Part shown: positions 11,169-21,397 of the stretch, one piece after another
Layout of the letters: the number at the start of each line of letters is the position of its first letter
How positions within the stretch are numbered: the stretch's first letter is position 1
NCBI GenBank assembly: GCA_038380435.1
Contig: JAWZYU010000001.1
Span: 18,518,001-18,582,000, forward strand
Length of the DNA: 64,000 nt
Source of the DNA: Ryuthela nishihirai
Lineage: Eukaryota > Arthropoda > Arachnida > Araneae > Heptathelidae
Direction of reading: 5' to 3'
The notes under the pieces: model-generated
What the model saw: the letters and a program-made list of their open reading frames with translations, nothing else
The model's database searches: none
What the model was told of the DNA's origin: nothing
Program-made: the position numbers and the translations under genes

Positions 11169-11543
11169 GCAGGGGTGGTTCAGGTGAAACCGCGCCAGGC
11201 TCGTAATCTGCAGTTCCCAGATTAAGGTCCCAGCTGGGCCAGGGTTGAGGTTTACCTCCGCAAAACTCTCGCCCTGCCGTCGTTCAGTAGGGGGACACCA
11301 ATGGTCTTGGAAATGCCACCGTCCGTCGGATGAAACATAAAGCCGTGGCTCAGTGTGCAGCAGAGCCATACACTCTGCACTTTAAAGAACACACTGGATG
11401 ACCTTGATGGGAGGTTATCAACTGTCTTCTAACAGATGTTCAACTAACATATTAACCTTCTCTGAGTATTCGGGGTCCTTATGACCTGGCAATTTAGCTA
11501 ATTGTGTGCAAAAAATGACGCTTGAAGATAAAACAACCCAACT
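11169..11543 (+). mobile_element. tRNA-derived SINE, full length, diverged
   Basis: It follows the family from AGGGGTGGTTCAGGTGAAACCG (split: AGGGGTGGTTCAG, GTGAAACCG; decayed A box) through the decayed B box (AGATTAAGGTCCCAG), CCGTCCGTCGGATG, CACACTGGATGACCTTGATG and the tail AGATAAAACAACCCAAC. Both promoter boxes carry changes, so it is probably silent. Confidence 0.88.
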
Positions 11544-12439
11544 GCCATTTAGCTCAATGTTGCAAAATTTACTCGAACGTAAAGAAACGTTCCCTTTAAA
11601 TTTTGGGGAATGTATCTAACTTTGAACAGATTTAACAACTGTTGATACTTTAAAATATAGTTTCCATTCACGTTTCATAATTACCGTTACCTTTTTAAAT
11701 TAAATATATTTTTCCATCTCTCCTCAAAGTGTAAAATCTCTTTGGGTAACTCTTCGTTGGCTCTTCTTTCTCCATTCATTTGGTTGATATCTAGTGCCGA
11801 TTAAAAACAATAAATAATAGTTAACCATAGTTTTCTAATACTTAAATCGCTTTGCTCTTCTTATTAATAAGAACTTCTCGTTTTCTTAATTTTCCAACAT
11901 TAAAATCATTTACATAAAGCGTGTATAGTTTTAAGGTTTTTAGTTAAAAAAATGGAAATCCTAGTTTTGTTAATGTTCTGAAACATGTCAAGTAAATCAG
12001 CTATTCCTTTAATGTTTTGTGCTTGTTCTTTCCGTTCAGATGATAATATTCTCCGCAAGTTCCGGTAGGAGTCATCGGGACTCAGAAGTGCCCCGTGAAG
12101 GGAAGAATATTAATATGGCTGACAATTAAGGTACGTCTATAAATGATTTTCAATTATTGGACCCATTTTAATCACATTGATAGGAGAGCATCCCCTGGAT
12201 GGCTTATATTTGTCCATAAACTTAGATTAAGGAATAAGTTATTTTCAGATAACTGGAGGAGCATTGATAATCCTAGAGTTGGGTGGAAAGTGTGAAGAAG
12301 GACCTTCGTAGAAAGGACGGTTGCAGTGCCAAAGTGTAATAGTTGTTACTTAGATGGACATGTTTATCTAAATGAATGACAAGTCTGCTTTGGTCTTTCG
12401 TTGATCATGTCTTCATTAGAATTATAGTCACATAGTGAT
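11544..12439. other. No recognisable features
   Basis: AT-rich sequence without a recognisable repeat family or open frame of note. A GC-richer stretch at 12055-12125 (GGTAGGAGTCATCGGGACTC, GTGCCCCGTGAAGGGAAG) stands out in composition, but I cannot assign it. Confidence 0.45.
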
Positions 12440-12760
12440 CTAAATGGCCAGGTCAAAAGGACCCTTAGGGTTTAGAGAAAGTTGAAAAGGGGACCCACCG
12501 AAAACAGCTGTTAGGAGACAGATAGTTGTTTCTCGTCAAGGCATCTAGGTTCTTCTTTAACCTGTATCAAAGGTATGGATATTGTGCACATTGTATCACG
12601 GCTTAATGTCCCATTCGAAGGACTGGATTTAGTTTCTACCTTTTTTCATTATCCATCAACCCATTCACCCTCTCCTCCATAAGATGGCTTAATATCCCAT
12701 CTGTGAGAGCCTTTCGAAGCACATCAATGTTCTTATTGTGACCAAAGGTAATACGGGGTT
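12440..12760 (-). mobile_element. Diverged SINE fragment in two pieces
   Basis: 12440-12640 matches the minus-strand SINE body (TAAATGGCCAGGTCA, ACAGCTGTTAGGAGACAGAT, TCACGGCTTAATGTCCCAT). After about 40 unrelated bases the match resumes at about 12683 (GGCTTAATATCCCATCTG, TTTCGAAGCACATCAATG). The block around the CCGTCCGTCGG core is thus partly duplicated or interrupted. Head and tail are missing. Confidence 0.7.
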
Positions 12761-13344
12761 AATTGGAGAAAATCCTCAACACACGCATATACAAGAGGGT
12801 GGACGGCAAAATATTATTATTTACATGTTTTGGAGAAAGGCATCATGCATTGACCTATCATATCATAGAGAAATGATGTACAAAATCCCACTCGCTATAC
12901 CATTAATGGCAACTTTTCCACAATGTTAAACTTTCATAGAGCATCGCTCCCCGGGCGGACTAGAGAACTACGTCTCAGAAAAACAAAATCCATAGCATTC
13001 CACATTTATTTACTTCTCCTACTGAAATTCTGGCGGAAATAATTAAATATATATTTTCTGATTTTGAAAATTTAGTACAAGTTATTGGCTTTTTAAAAAG
13101 AAGTGAATATTTTCAGATTATTCGATATTACTTCTATATAATCATGATAAATTAATTCTTCTATTTCATACTGGTTTCTAACTCTATATAACGTAGCAGT
13201 CTGTGGTTCTGCACAAGATCATGACAGAAAACACTGGTTCCATAGTCTGACGTTGGTGGCTCAAATAATTGCTAAAAAGTAGGTGAGTGACTCTCTGTGT
13301 TTCCTTACTCTTATATATCATACAGTGACTTGAAATAATTTCTT
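12761..13344. other. No recognisable features
   Basis: AT-rich sequence with short open frames only (for example 12738-12929). None shows a motif, a repeated domain or a plausible start context. Confidence 0.45.
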
Positions 13345-13412
13345 GAAAAATTCGGTTCTCCTGAGTGGGACCCGAACCCACGACTACCAAAACATGCCAG
13401 GCGTTCAAACCG
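13345..13412 (-). repeat. tRNA-like module
   Basis: The minus strand shows AGCGGTTTGAACGCCTGGC, then GTAGTCGTGGGTTCGGGTCC, resembling A- and B-box spacing of a tRNA or SINE head. Acceptor-stem pairing is not evident. It is probably the head of an old SINE of a different family from the abundant one. Confidence 0.35.
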
Positions 13413-14220
13413 CTGGACATTCAGAAGCTGACAATTCTTTTTGGGAAATAATATTATATTTCATTTCCGGAATTTTTGCTGATTCGCCAGTGGCGCCATC
13501 TAATATCAGGGAATGGGACAGCCAAACACAACATCTCCCATAACAGAAGGCTGATGGACCAAGTTATGACGTCATCGTAAGTAGTCCTAGGTCTAGAAAA
13601 AGTCTTAGAAAATTTGCGCCAAATGGTGCAAATCTGCAAATATATGAAGCAATCACCATGTCCAGATTTGCAAACCACTGAATAATTCCACCCTCCTCTC
13701 AGGTGTTATCATGGATGATGCACTCCTCAAAATAATTGCAAATTTCGACTAAACTTTCGGTGGCAACGTTCAGGGAATCCTCTTCATCCCTTTGGTGGCC
13801 ATCTTCGATGACCAACCTTTAAATTCATTATTCATCAAAGAGTCCTCTCAATCCCCCTTTATTGAAAAACTCTCATTAATTAAAACTCTTAGCAAAAGTT
13901 CCATCCCTTCATCTCCCGAGCAACCATGTTGAATGGTCAACCCTTTTCGAAATTTCCATCGACGATCATCTTGGATGACGTCACCCATCACGCTGTGGAC
14001 CCCCCCTTTGCTTCCGTATCAGACGTGATGTGTTACAACATGTTTTGGAAAAGTTCATCCCCCTCACACCCTTGACGGCTGTTCTCGAACCCATCTCAAA
14101 ATTTCTCTGGCAAGAGACATCGGATGACGTCACCCATTGAGAGTAAACAGCCCTTCTCCTCAAACCCGCATTTTCACCCCACTTCAACCCCCTTTGTTCC
14201 AGACCATCACAGGAGAACTG

Positions 14221-14297
14221 AACCTTGCCGAGATGGAGGCCTCATCCCTTGGGCTGCCGGGTCGAGCCTGCTGCATACCAAAAGATAGGTAAGATAT
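14221..14297 (+). other. Exon-like 77-bp segment, copy 1
   Basis: A GC-rich island in AT-rich DNA, 76/77 identical to 15267-15343. It begins AACCTTGCCGAG and contains an ATG in a good context (GAGATGGAGG). Read from that ATG it gives MEASSLGLPGRACCIPKDR up to a consensus splice donor (GATAG|GTAAGAT) at 14286-14292. Upstream, TTGTTCCAGACCATCACAG could be a splice acceptor. This looks like a short (possibly first) exon or a fragment of one, but no partner exon is recognisable, and it could instead be a dispersed repeat. Function unknown. Confidence 0.4.
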
Positions 14298-15266
14298 ATG
14301 ATAAAACATGTAATAATCTGAAAAGGGAAATCCAGTTGTTTCATAAAATAAGACTGAGCGACACTTTCGTGGCACAAGGATTTTGCCCCTTTTCATGGAT
14401 ATTACTTTTTATCACCTCTTCACCCTTCGCGCGAAGCAACAAGGATTTAACCCGTGTCAGGTCATGATTCCCCTTTTACCATCCCTCCGCTGCATTCTTA
14501 ACATATTTCGTGCCCACTACAAAATTTTGGGTTTTCTAAGTTTGAAAATTCTCGGGCTGTCGGTAGTTTCGATCGTATTTCGTGCTCTGAACAAAGCTCC
14601 GTTATGGGCTGTTTCTTTCCAGGTTCTTAAACCTAACCACTCTCATTATCATCTCCTGCATTAACAAAAACACACACGTTTTGTTTGTTACGAGACATCT
14701 GACAGAAAACGTAACGTGTGAGGTCGTGCTCGAAAATATTCAAATGCGTTAAAGAAAAATCCTTACACCTACCGAAATATGAATATTCAAGTTCAAATCA
14801 GTAGTGAAATATTTTGCAATAACATCTTTTGATTAAAAAAAATGCTTCTGCTTCTTCGAAACGCGAGGAAAAACTTATTTCATAGATGCAGTACAACTAT
14901 TTGATTGTTGCATGATGATGTTAAAATTATTTTTCGCTAACATCTATATATTTTTATGTCTGTAAAAATACATTTAATTTAATCTATATTAATATTAGAA
15001 TAACAGAATTCGATTCATCAGCTTAAGTTACAAAAGAATTATCTGTTTTATTCCGATACATTTTAAATACAAACAAATATTTCCGAAATGCACAATGAAC
15101 GTCAGAACGGAAATACACAATGAACGGAAAATGGAACAATGAAATCTGTTCATTCTTTCCTCTAACAAAATTTCAGCGCTTTGTAACAATAAGAACGAAT
15201 TCGTCACAATGTCTTCCCCGTCTGTTTAATCTTCTTAATATTTCCAAAATTCTTTAGTTGCCAGGA
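14298..15266. other. Spacer between the two exon-like copies
   Basis: AT-rich apart from 14380-14640, which holds overlapping open frames (14225-14467 and 14383-14664) without a recognisable domain. Around 15100-15140 the motif AAATGAACGGAAATACACAATGAACGG (split: GAACGTCAGAACGGAAATAC, ACAATGAACGGAAAATGG) is locally repeated. Confidence 0.4.
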
Positions 15267-15343
15267 AACCTTGCCGAGATGGAGGCCTCATCCCTTGGGC
15301 TGCCGGGTCGAGCCTGCTGCATAGCAAAAGATAGGTAAGATAT
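15267..15343 (+). other. Exon-like 77-bp segment, copy 2
   Basis: The second copy, 1046 bp to the right and on the same strand, differs only at 15324 (G where copy 1 has C). Identity stops sharply on both sides, just after the GTAAGATAT donor-like motif on the right and just before AACC on the left, where TTCTTTAGTTGCCAG gives a good acceptor-like end. At codon level the change turns the Ile-Pro step (ATA CCA) into ATA GCA (Ile-Ala). Confidence 0.4.
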
Positions 15344-15457
15344 TTGATTTCGATCATCCTCAAGTACAACCACATCTACGTTTGAATTTAATTGTCTTAC
15401 GTTTAGGTTCCCCCTTGAGCATTATATAATTAGCCTAAGGTGGTTATCATATTATTA

Positions 15458-15520
15458 TGGCATAATTACAGGAACAGCGACTATACTAAATGCATAGTCG
15501 CTGTTCCTGTAATTATGCCA
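15458..15520. repeat. Perfect 27-bp inverted repeat
   Basis: The arms 15458-15484 and 15494-15520 are exact reverse complements (TGGCATAATTACAGG...ACTAT and its mirror) around a 9-base loop. Weaker pairing continues outward (TTATCATATTATTA against TAATGTGATAA), making an imperfect stem of about 40 bp. It looks like a small foldback or MITE-like insertion. I see no target duplication. Confidence 0.85.
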
Positions 15521-15769
15521 AAGTAATGTGATAATTAAATATTAGAAACAACTTGTTCTATTCATAAATTGAGTACTAGGAGGTGCTTTAGTTAAGCACA
15601 ATCTCATTTAAGTTTGAATTTCATTAAATGTCTTAAGTTTAAATCTAGTGTTTTAGGAATTCAACTTGTAGCATAATTGCTGTTCATGAAAGAGTTTACA
15701 TTGTGCAAATCAAATGTGACGATTTACGGCTAGAAGTAATTTTGTTCCATGAATTAATATTTGGTACAA

Positions 15770-16135
15770 GATGGGTGTTGTCGTAAAGAAAACCAATTAT
15801 GAGTCAATTGTATTTTTCACGGGGAATTTCCAATTGCAGTTGAAACTGCTGAGAAATATTAAGAATGCGTTTACTAGATTTAAATTCGGCGGAACAAGCG
15901 TATGGTATATTAATATTTCTCAGCAGTTCGCATTCTTAATATTTCTCAGTAGTTTCAACTGCAATTGGAAATTCCCTATTATCCTTCAAAGGAAGATAGA
16001 GCGCCGGCAATCTTGTTGAGTAGGTAAATCGGTGCCCTATCTTCCTTTCGAAGTGAATACGAACTTGGTGATTGTTTTCTCCATCGGTATATTTTAAGTT
16101 TATTTCCTACTTTCTAGGAAGCATATAGAAAGACA
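15770..16135. repeat. Foldback palindrome with a second palindrome nested in its arm
   Basis: The outer element shows the family arm CTTCAAAGGAAGATAGAGCG (15982-16001) and its mirror CCCTATCTTCCTTTCGAAGT (16034-16053), then GAATACGAACT...CATCGGTATATTTTAAG, as in the palindromes at 34655-37837. The left arm is interrupted between GTATTTTTCAC and TTATCCTTCAAAGG by an inner palindrome with 48-bp arms 15822-15869 and 15929-15976 (GGGAATTTCCAATTGCAGTT and mirror). The order suggests one inverted repeat inserted in another. Confidence 0.75.
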
Positions 16136-18240
16136 GGTACTTTTTTAACTTTTTTCCATTTAATACTCTTGTTCAAACATAGCAGGGAAAATAATTGTAG
16201 AAATGCACACGGAACCCTGAAAACGGGATGAGAATGGGTCCGAAAATAGAGACATCCTTAGTGCAAATCTACCTTTTCAACACACGCTTATACTTTACAT
16301 GTTCATGAATGAAAATATTCCACACACTCTTAATTTCATCCATGACTTTTTAGTTCTGATCTTAATTGCACCCTGTCTATGAGAAATGCATCGTTCAATG
16401 AGCAGGTTTGCTTTTTAGCAAAATGCATGGTTATATCGCTACTGTGAGAAAGAGTGCTGTTTTTTTTGTGCTATTTTGGCATCGAAGTCACCCCCGGAAA
16501 GGCACTGTCCCGCAGAAACTGTGTGCTATTGGGGGTTGGAATGTTATTGATTGGAAAAATAAAAGAAGATGAAGCTTAAGTGATGGGAATGATACACCCT
16601 GAATGTCATTTGAAAATCCGTTGATGTTGGTGCATGTTAGCGCTATCACCACCTAACAAATGACGTGGGGATTAGCATTTATGCTGCTGCAGATTTCTTT
16701 TCGCATTACTTCTACTTCATATCACACCGGGATTGAAACTTTCACACATTCTATTATTCTATGAAACTCGTATTAATCGATACTTTTTTTTGCATGTTTT
16801 TCCATTTTTACACTGAATTTTTTTGTTGCATCGGCGCCGTTTTCTAAACATTCACACATTTCTTATGATATTAACAACTTTCAGTCGGGGTTCCTTCTAA
16901 CATTGATTTTCCTTTCTAATGTACTTTATTTCCTTTTCTGGTGGGATAAAACCATATTCTCCCGGTAACTGCTAAATACCTTTAAATTGTGATGAACAGT
17001 GTAAGAGGACATTTTAAAATTAGCTGACCTCTTGGAACTCTTGCAAGCAGTAAACTGTTGAAATGCGTCGTTAAGCCGAAAAGATCTCCTCGAAGATAAG
17101 ATGCCAGCATACGGGACCTTCCGTCGACCAGTCCAGCAAAGCGATTGAGCTCTACATTTCGTCCGTCATGATTGAAAGCGAATAATTATTTCACTTCGAC
17201 ATTAGGGTTGAAAAGATCCTTGAGGAAGATAAAATTCACGGATAAAATTCTGGACTTGGAATGTTTCACTTCGAGTGACTCTTAGTTTGTAAAGATATAT
17301 TATCCAATGTACGCTGTACGTGAGAACATCGATTTTTTGTGACATATCTATAAGTGCAGAATACTTTTACTGAGGTCCGATAGCAACATATATGTCAAAG
17401 CAAACGACTCCGTCCCTCACCGGTGCGAGCCATCGAGCCTCACTGAGGTTGTGAAGAGGCATTATTGGGGCGACTATGAAAATTAAGCACAAAATTCACT
17501 GATTGTGACGTAGTTGGCCCGCTGCACATCCATGCTTGTGGATGCGGCAATCTATCGCTGATCCAACCGTTCGCGATAATAGGAAAAAAATTCATCAGAT
17601 CTCCATTAACATACACTTAAGTTAATGTTGTGCTTGGATGTAGAATTAAAGATAGATGTTTTAGGCAACGCAAGCGAAAACGCAAGGGTAGTTGCAACGT
17701 ATGAATCGTTTTCTACATTTAGCATTGCTTACTTTCTATAAAACTAAACCGTGTACGACAGCTCTTTTAATTTATTTATTTTTTGTCCGATGAAAGACAA
17801 CCGAAAACCCGACCTTGCAAACAAACGTAACTCGCAGCGCAAAATTAAATTTCATCAGCATGATGAGTCGTTGGTCTTGTGATCACACGTTCTCCAGTAA
17901 ACGGAGGAAAAGACGATTTTTAAAACTGTAAGAGTGTTTATAATTCCAGATTTTTTTATATGATATCTCACTTCCAAATAATTTTTTATTAGCTGATTTT
18001 TCTGTCGAGGAAGGAATGATATTTTGTTTTCGATTGTTACTGAGCAGAGTTACTTCCTAGGAAAGAGTAATATTTTGCATAAGTGAATCATATACTGAAT
18101 TGGGGATACAGCAAATATAAGTATTAGGAATAAAAAGTTTTAAATTTGAGACCAAGTCACGTAACGGATATACGGGAATTGAAAAATTAGTTTTATTGGT
18201 TATTCTTTTGCTGATGCAATCGCAATTCCTTTGAGCCGGT
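16136..18240. other. No recognisable features
   Basis: AT-rich sequence without family matches. GC-richer patches at 16490-16550 and 17080-17600 have short open frames but no motif I can name. No tRNA-like fold, TIR pair or tandem array was seen. Confidence 0.45.
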
Positions 18241-18660
18241 TTAGTAATAAACTATTGAAATAAGAAATAGGAAGGTGAGTTTATTTTTTTTATATGTGAT
18301 TTTTTGGTGTTGTTGCGATCACGATGTCTTTGAAATGGCTTAGTATTAAAAAGGGAAAATAAATTAATTAATTGGGAGGAGATTGAAATTTGTAAGGAAG
18401 AAGGAATTTTTTTACCTCTGATTAGTGTGGTGAGGTTTTTGAAATGCTTTAGTATTAATATGAAAATATGGAGAGTAATGAATTGAGACATGGCAAAAAT
18501 AGGAATTTAACATAAAATCACTTAATCGTTTCAAAACAAGTCGTGACGTGGTAAGGGACGTGGAAAGTGTGGTGCAGAATATGTCTGAACACAAATATAT
18601 GAAGATATAATCCTTCAACCATATGGAGACTAATTTTAATAAGAGAGGCACAACACTTGA
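18241..18660. repeat. Degenerate ~105-bp duplication, low complexity
   Basis: The motif TTTGAAATGGCTTAGTATTA near 18329 recurs as TTTGAAATGCTTTAGTATTA near 18436, both followed by AAAATA...AATTAATTG or AATGAATTG. It seems to be two worn units of an AT-rich repeat. Minus-strand open frames here (18252-18651) are a by-product. Confidence 0.4.
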
Positions 18661-18829
18661 AGGTTCAGGCGTGCCAAGGGAAATTTGAACATGGATTGTC
18701 TTCTTCCGATGGGGTACTTTGTTTATTTACAAAATAGCTGATCTATCATAAAGGGGAGATAGGATAATAAGTTTCGATAAGAGGATGAATATTATTTTTA
18801 AAAAATAAATTGCCCGCAAAATTTATTTT

Positions 18830-19540
18830 TTAATAAAAAATAAATTGAATTGATTGCCCGGCGTGAGGGGCAGAACCTTTGATAGGTGTTTAATAAAGGT
18901 GGATGCATATTATTAAGGGTTTTTTAATGAGGAGGTCGAACTTTTGATAAACGTTTTAATTAAGGGGGGCTCATATTAATAAAGGGGCCGTCACTTTTGA
19001 TAAGTGTTTAATTAATAAGGATTTAAAAAATTCATTTATAAATATTCGCGCAAGTAAAAAAAAAAACGAGAGCTAACTTATAAAGAAATAAAAAATTTGT
19101 AGGTTAATTTATAAGGAATAAAAAATTCGTAGGTTAATTTACAACTAATAAAGAAATTCGCGAGTTATAAAAAATAAAAAAGTTAATAAAAAATAAGTAC
19201 AAAAATGAAAAAAATCCCCACGTTAAATTATAATGAAAAATAAATTCCGAAAATATAAAATTCGCACGTTAAATTATAAGAAATACAAATTCTTAATTTA
19301 CAGGGACTAAAATATTCGTGGGTTAATTTACAAGGACTAAAATACGTAGGTTATTTACAAGAAATAAAAAAAATCATAAAAAAAAAACATTCGCACGATC
19401 AGTTATAAGAAATTAAAATTGCATAGGTTAATTTACAAGAAAAATAAACAGAGGAAATATGAAATTCGGACGTTAAATTGTAATAAAAAATAAATGCCGG
19501 AAATATAACATTCCTAGATTATTTTATAATGATAAGTTAT
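18830..19540. repeat. AT-rich degenerate tandem repeats
   Basis: 18870-19020 repeats TTTGATAAGTGTTTAATTAA-type units about three times. 19030-19530 repeats a unit like ATTCGTAGGTTAATTTACAA followed by GAAATAAAA at least eight times at irregular spacing of about 45-60 bp. Typical worn satellite; no coding signal. Confidence 0.6.
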
Positions 19541-19577
19541 TTCTACTTCATCGACATTTCAACACTCTAAGAATATA

Positions 19578-19662
19578 CTACCCTTGGTGTAATGGATTAA
19601 CATGCTGTGTAATGTGCTAGTAAGGTGAGGGTGGCAGGATCGCGTCCCACTATAGGAAATTT
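19578..19662 (+). repeat. tRNA-like module
   Basis: The plus strand reads TGGTGTAATGGATTAACATG (A-box-like) and GGCAGGATCGCGTCCCACTA (B-box-like, GATCGCGTCCC) with a long arm between. This resembles a decayed tRNA or SINE head with a long variable arm. No convincing acceptor stem. Confidence 0.35.
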
Positions 19663-19962
19663 ATTTTAAATATAGTATGTGTGTTAAACACTAGATGTCA
19701 CCACAATTAGGTGGAATATTTCGGAATTTTGGATGATAGCGGAAACCAATATGGCGGACGTTAGACTTCAAAATGGCGGACTCGAGACTTTGAGTTACTT
19801 CGGGAGTTTGTGGTCAAAATGGCGGACATAGGGGTTTTTTAATAAAGGAAGATGGCCCTTAGGAGTTAATTAATGAGTTATGAATATTAATTATGAATAA
19901 TAATAAGTTATTAAAAGGGAGAAAGTAGTGGGATGCATAAGGGGGCGTTGTCAGTTATGAAT

Positions 19963-19973
19963 AGTATAAAAGG
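19963..19973 (+). promoter_or_regulatory. TATA-box-like element
   Basis: AGTATAAAAGGG is a strong TATA-box match. It is followed by a GC-richer stretch with an inverted motif (GTGGTCCACGACGTC), and the short ORF at 20124 starts about 155 bp downstream. No initiator is proven. The surrounding DNA also contains AATATGGCGGAC and AAAATGGCGGAC repeats at 19750-19830. Confidence 0.4.
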
Positions 19974-20123
19974 GCGTGGTCCACGACGTCATAGGAGGAA
20001 AGCACTGTGTGGGGCACTGGAATAGGACTATGATACTTGCATCTGATTGTGAGTAAGTGGGTAGTGACTGAGTGTATGCAACAGATTGTAAGTGAGGTAG
20101 TGACTGAATAACTGATAGGGGGT

Positions 20124-20297
20124 ATGTCTTACTCTAACTAAGATGCAGAAATCGAAGAGCTCTTACAATTTGCTCGTAAGGGTAATCCTAACAGTAGATT
20201 TCGCAAAAAAACTGGCCTTCGAAGTATTCTTCCAGATCAAATAGAGGCCAAGGTTGGATCTGTAAGCGCTAGAAACAATTTGGTTTCCATCTTCTAA
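20124..20297 (+). pseudogene. Unrecognised short ORF with an early stop
   Basis: ATG at 20124 reads MSYSN, then TAA at codon 6, then an open 51-codon stretch in the same frame: charged and helix-prone at first (DAEIEELLQFARKGN), then basic (SRFRKKTGLRS), ending at TAA 20295-20297. Its unusual composition for this AT-rich region and the TATA box upstream are the reasons to list it. I recognise no family, and chance is possible. Confidence 0.3.
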
Positions 20298-20560
20298 ACG
20301 ATATTACGAATTTGATCAGTCTATCGAGGTCAATTGTCAAATTTAAATCTATATATACTAAATAAGACAATTGATGCCTGTGGGTATTTCTTTTCTATAT
20401 CTTAGAAACGTTACGAAATATCTGATCCATTCGATTCCTTGAAGTCAAAGGTCAAATTCCTCCTTGTGCTAGAGAGGTGAGATTTGGTGCTCAGTGGTTC
20501 TTCAGGTCATAGATCTCAGAAACGTTAAGAAATTTCAGATTCTGTGTCATGTTCACGGCC
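20285..20560 (+). repeat. Three degenerate ~110-bp units
   Basis: TTCTAAACGATATTACGAAT near 20291, TTAGAAACGTTACGAAATAT near 20401 and CTCAGAAACGTTAAGAAATT near 20515 are successive versions of one motif, each followed by (C/T)(T/A)GATC-type sequence and a GTCAAA or GGCCAAAT block. The spacing is about 110 bp. The family is unknown. Confidence 0.5.
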
Positions 20561-21397
20561 AAATACCGATAAGGGTGATGATCATGAAATCAAGAGGTGC
20601 GGAACATCATTCTTATATGCAATTTTGATTTCTCGATTAAAATATAACTAAAGAATATAGAAGTGGAAAATAGAATATATTTATAATGTTTTTATAAGCA
20701 ATGATTTCAATAATATCATTGCAATGTTTGTCAAAATATTTCAATGTGGTTGCAACTAAAAATAATCTAAATTGAAGAATATAATGTGAAATATATCATA
20801 TAATTATACACTATCTATTAAGTAACAGTTAACAAAAATTAAAATTTCAAATAGGAATTGACCAAAAATACACAAAGTAACATAAAGTATTATTAATTTA
20901 ATTTAAATTTTAGTAACTAATATCGTGCTCCATACCACCTAAATAACCTGCTACTATAATATTAGATTCAAAAGAGATCACAAAATGCGACAGTCTCACA
21001 GTACAGTAGATTTTATATTTTTCACTTCCAGTAGGAGTTTCCTGTCCACTGAGATATTGTTCTTTGCGAAAATGTTGAAACTTTGCTCCCTCTTCATCCC
21101 GGTGATGAATCTTCGTTCACAGTATTTGCATGCTGAGCGTATATTGTAATTTACGAACGATGTATTTCTAATAGGAATTTTAAATTTTGGTTGTGGAGAA
21201 TAATTTTGGTTGTAGAGGTAAGAGGAAAGATTAGTGCCAATATCAAGAGTTTTATATTGGCACTAATCATTCCTCTTACCTCCAGGGAGTAGTGGAAAAA
21301 TAACACTTTTATTTTAAGAGATAAACAAAAAAATTTATTTTGTGCCAAACAGATACTAATAAACTATTATTATTTGAATTTTTCCACTCATCTATTG
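20561..21397. other. No gene; one inverted repeat
   Basis: AT-rich. A hairpin at about 21218-21285 pairs GTTGTAGAGGTAAGAGGAAA..AGTGCCAAT with ATTGGCACTAATCATTCCTC..TTACCTCCA around TATCAAGAGTTTTA, giving arms of roughly 28 bp with few mismatches. Otherwise nothing recognised. Confidence 0.5.

Noticed and set aside
13900..14190. Recurring GATGACGTCACCC words as CRE-like regulatory sites
   Set aside because: The words (13972, 14112) lie in a vaguely repetitive stretch without a promoter or gene beside them. Two occurrences are not enough for a regulatory call.
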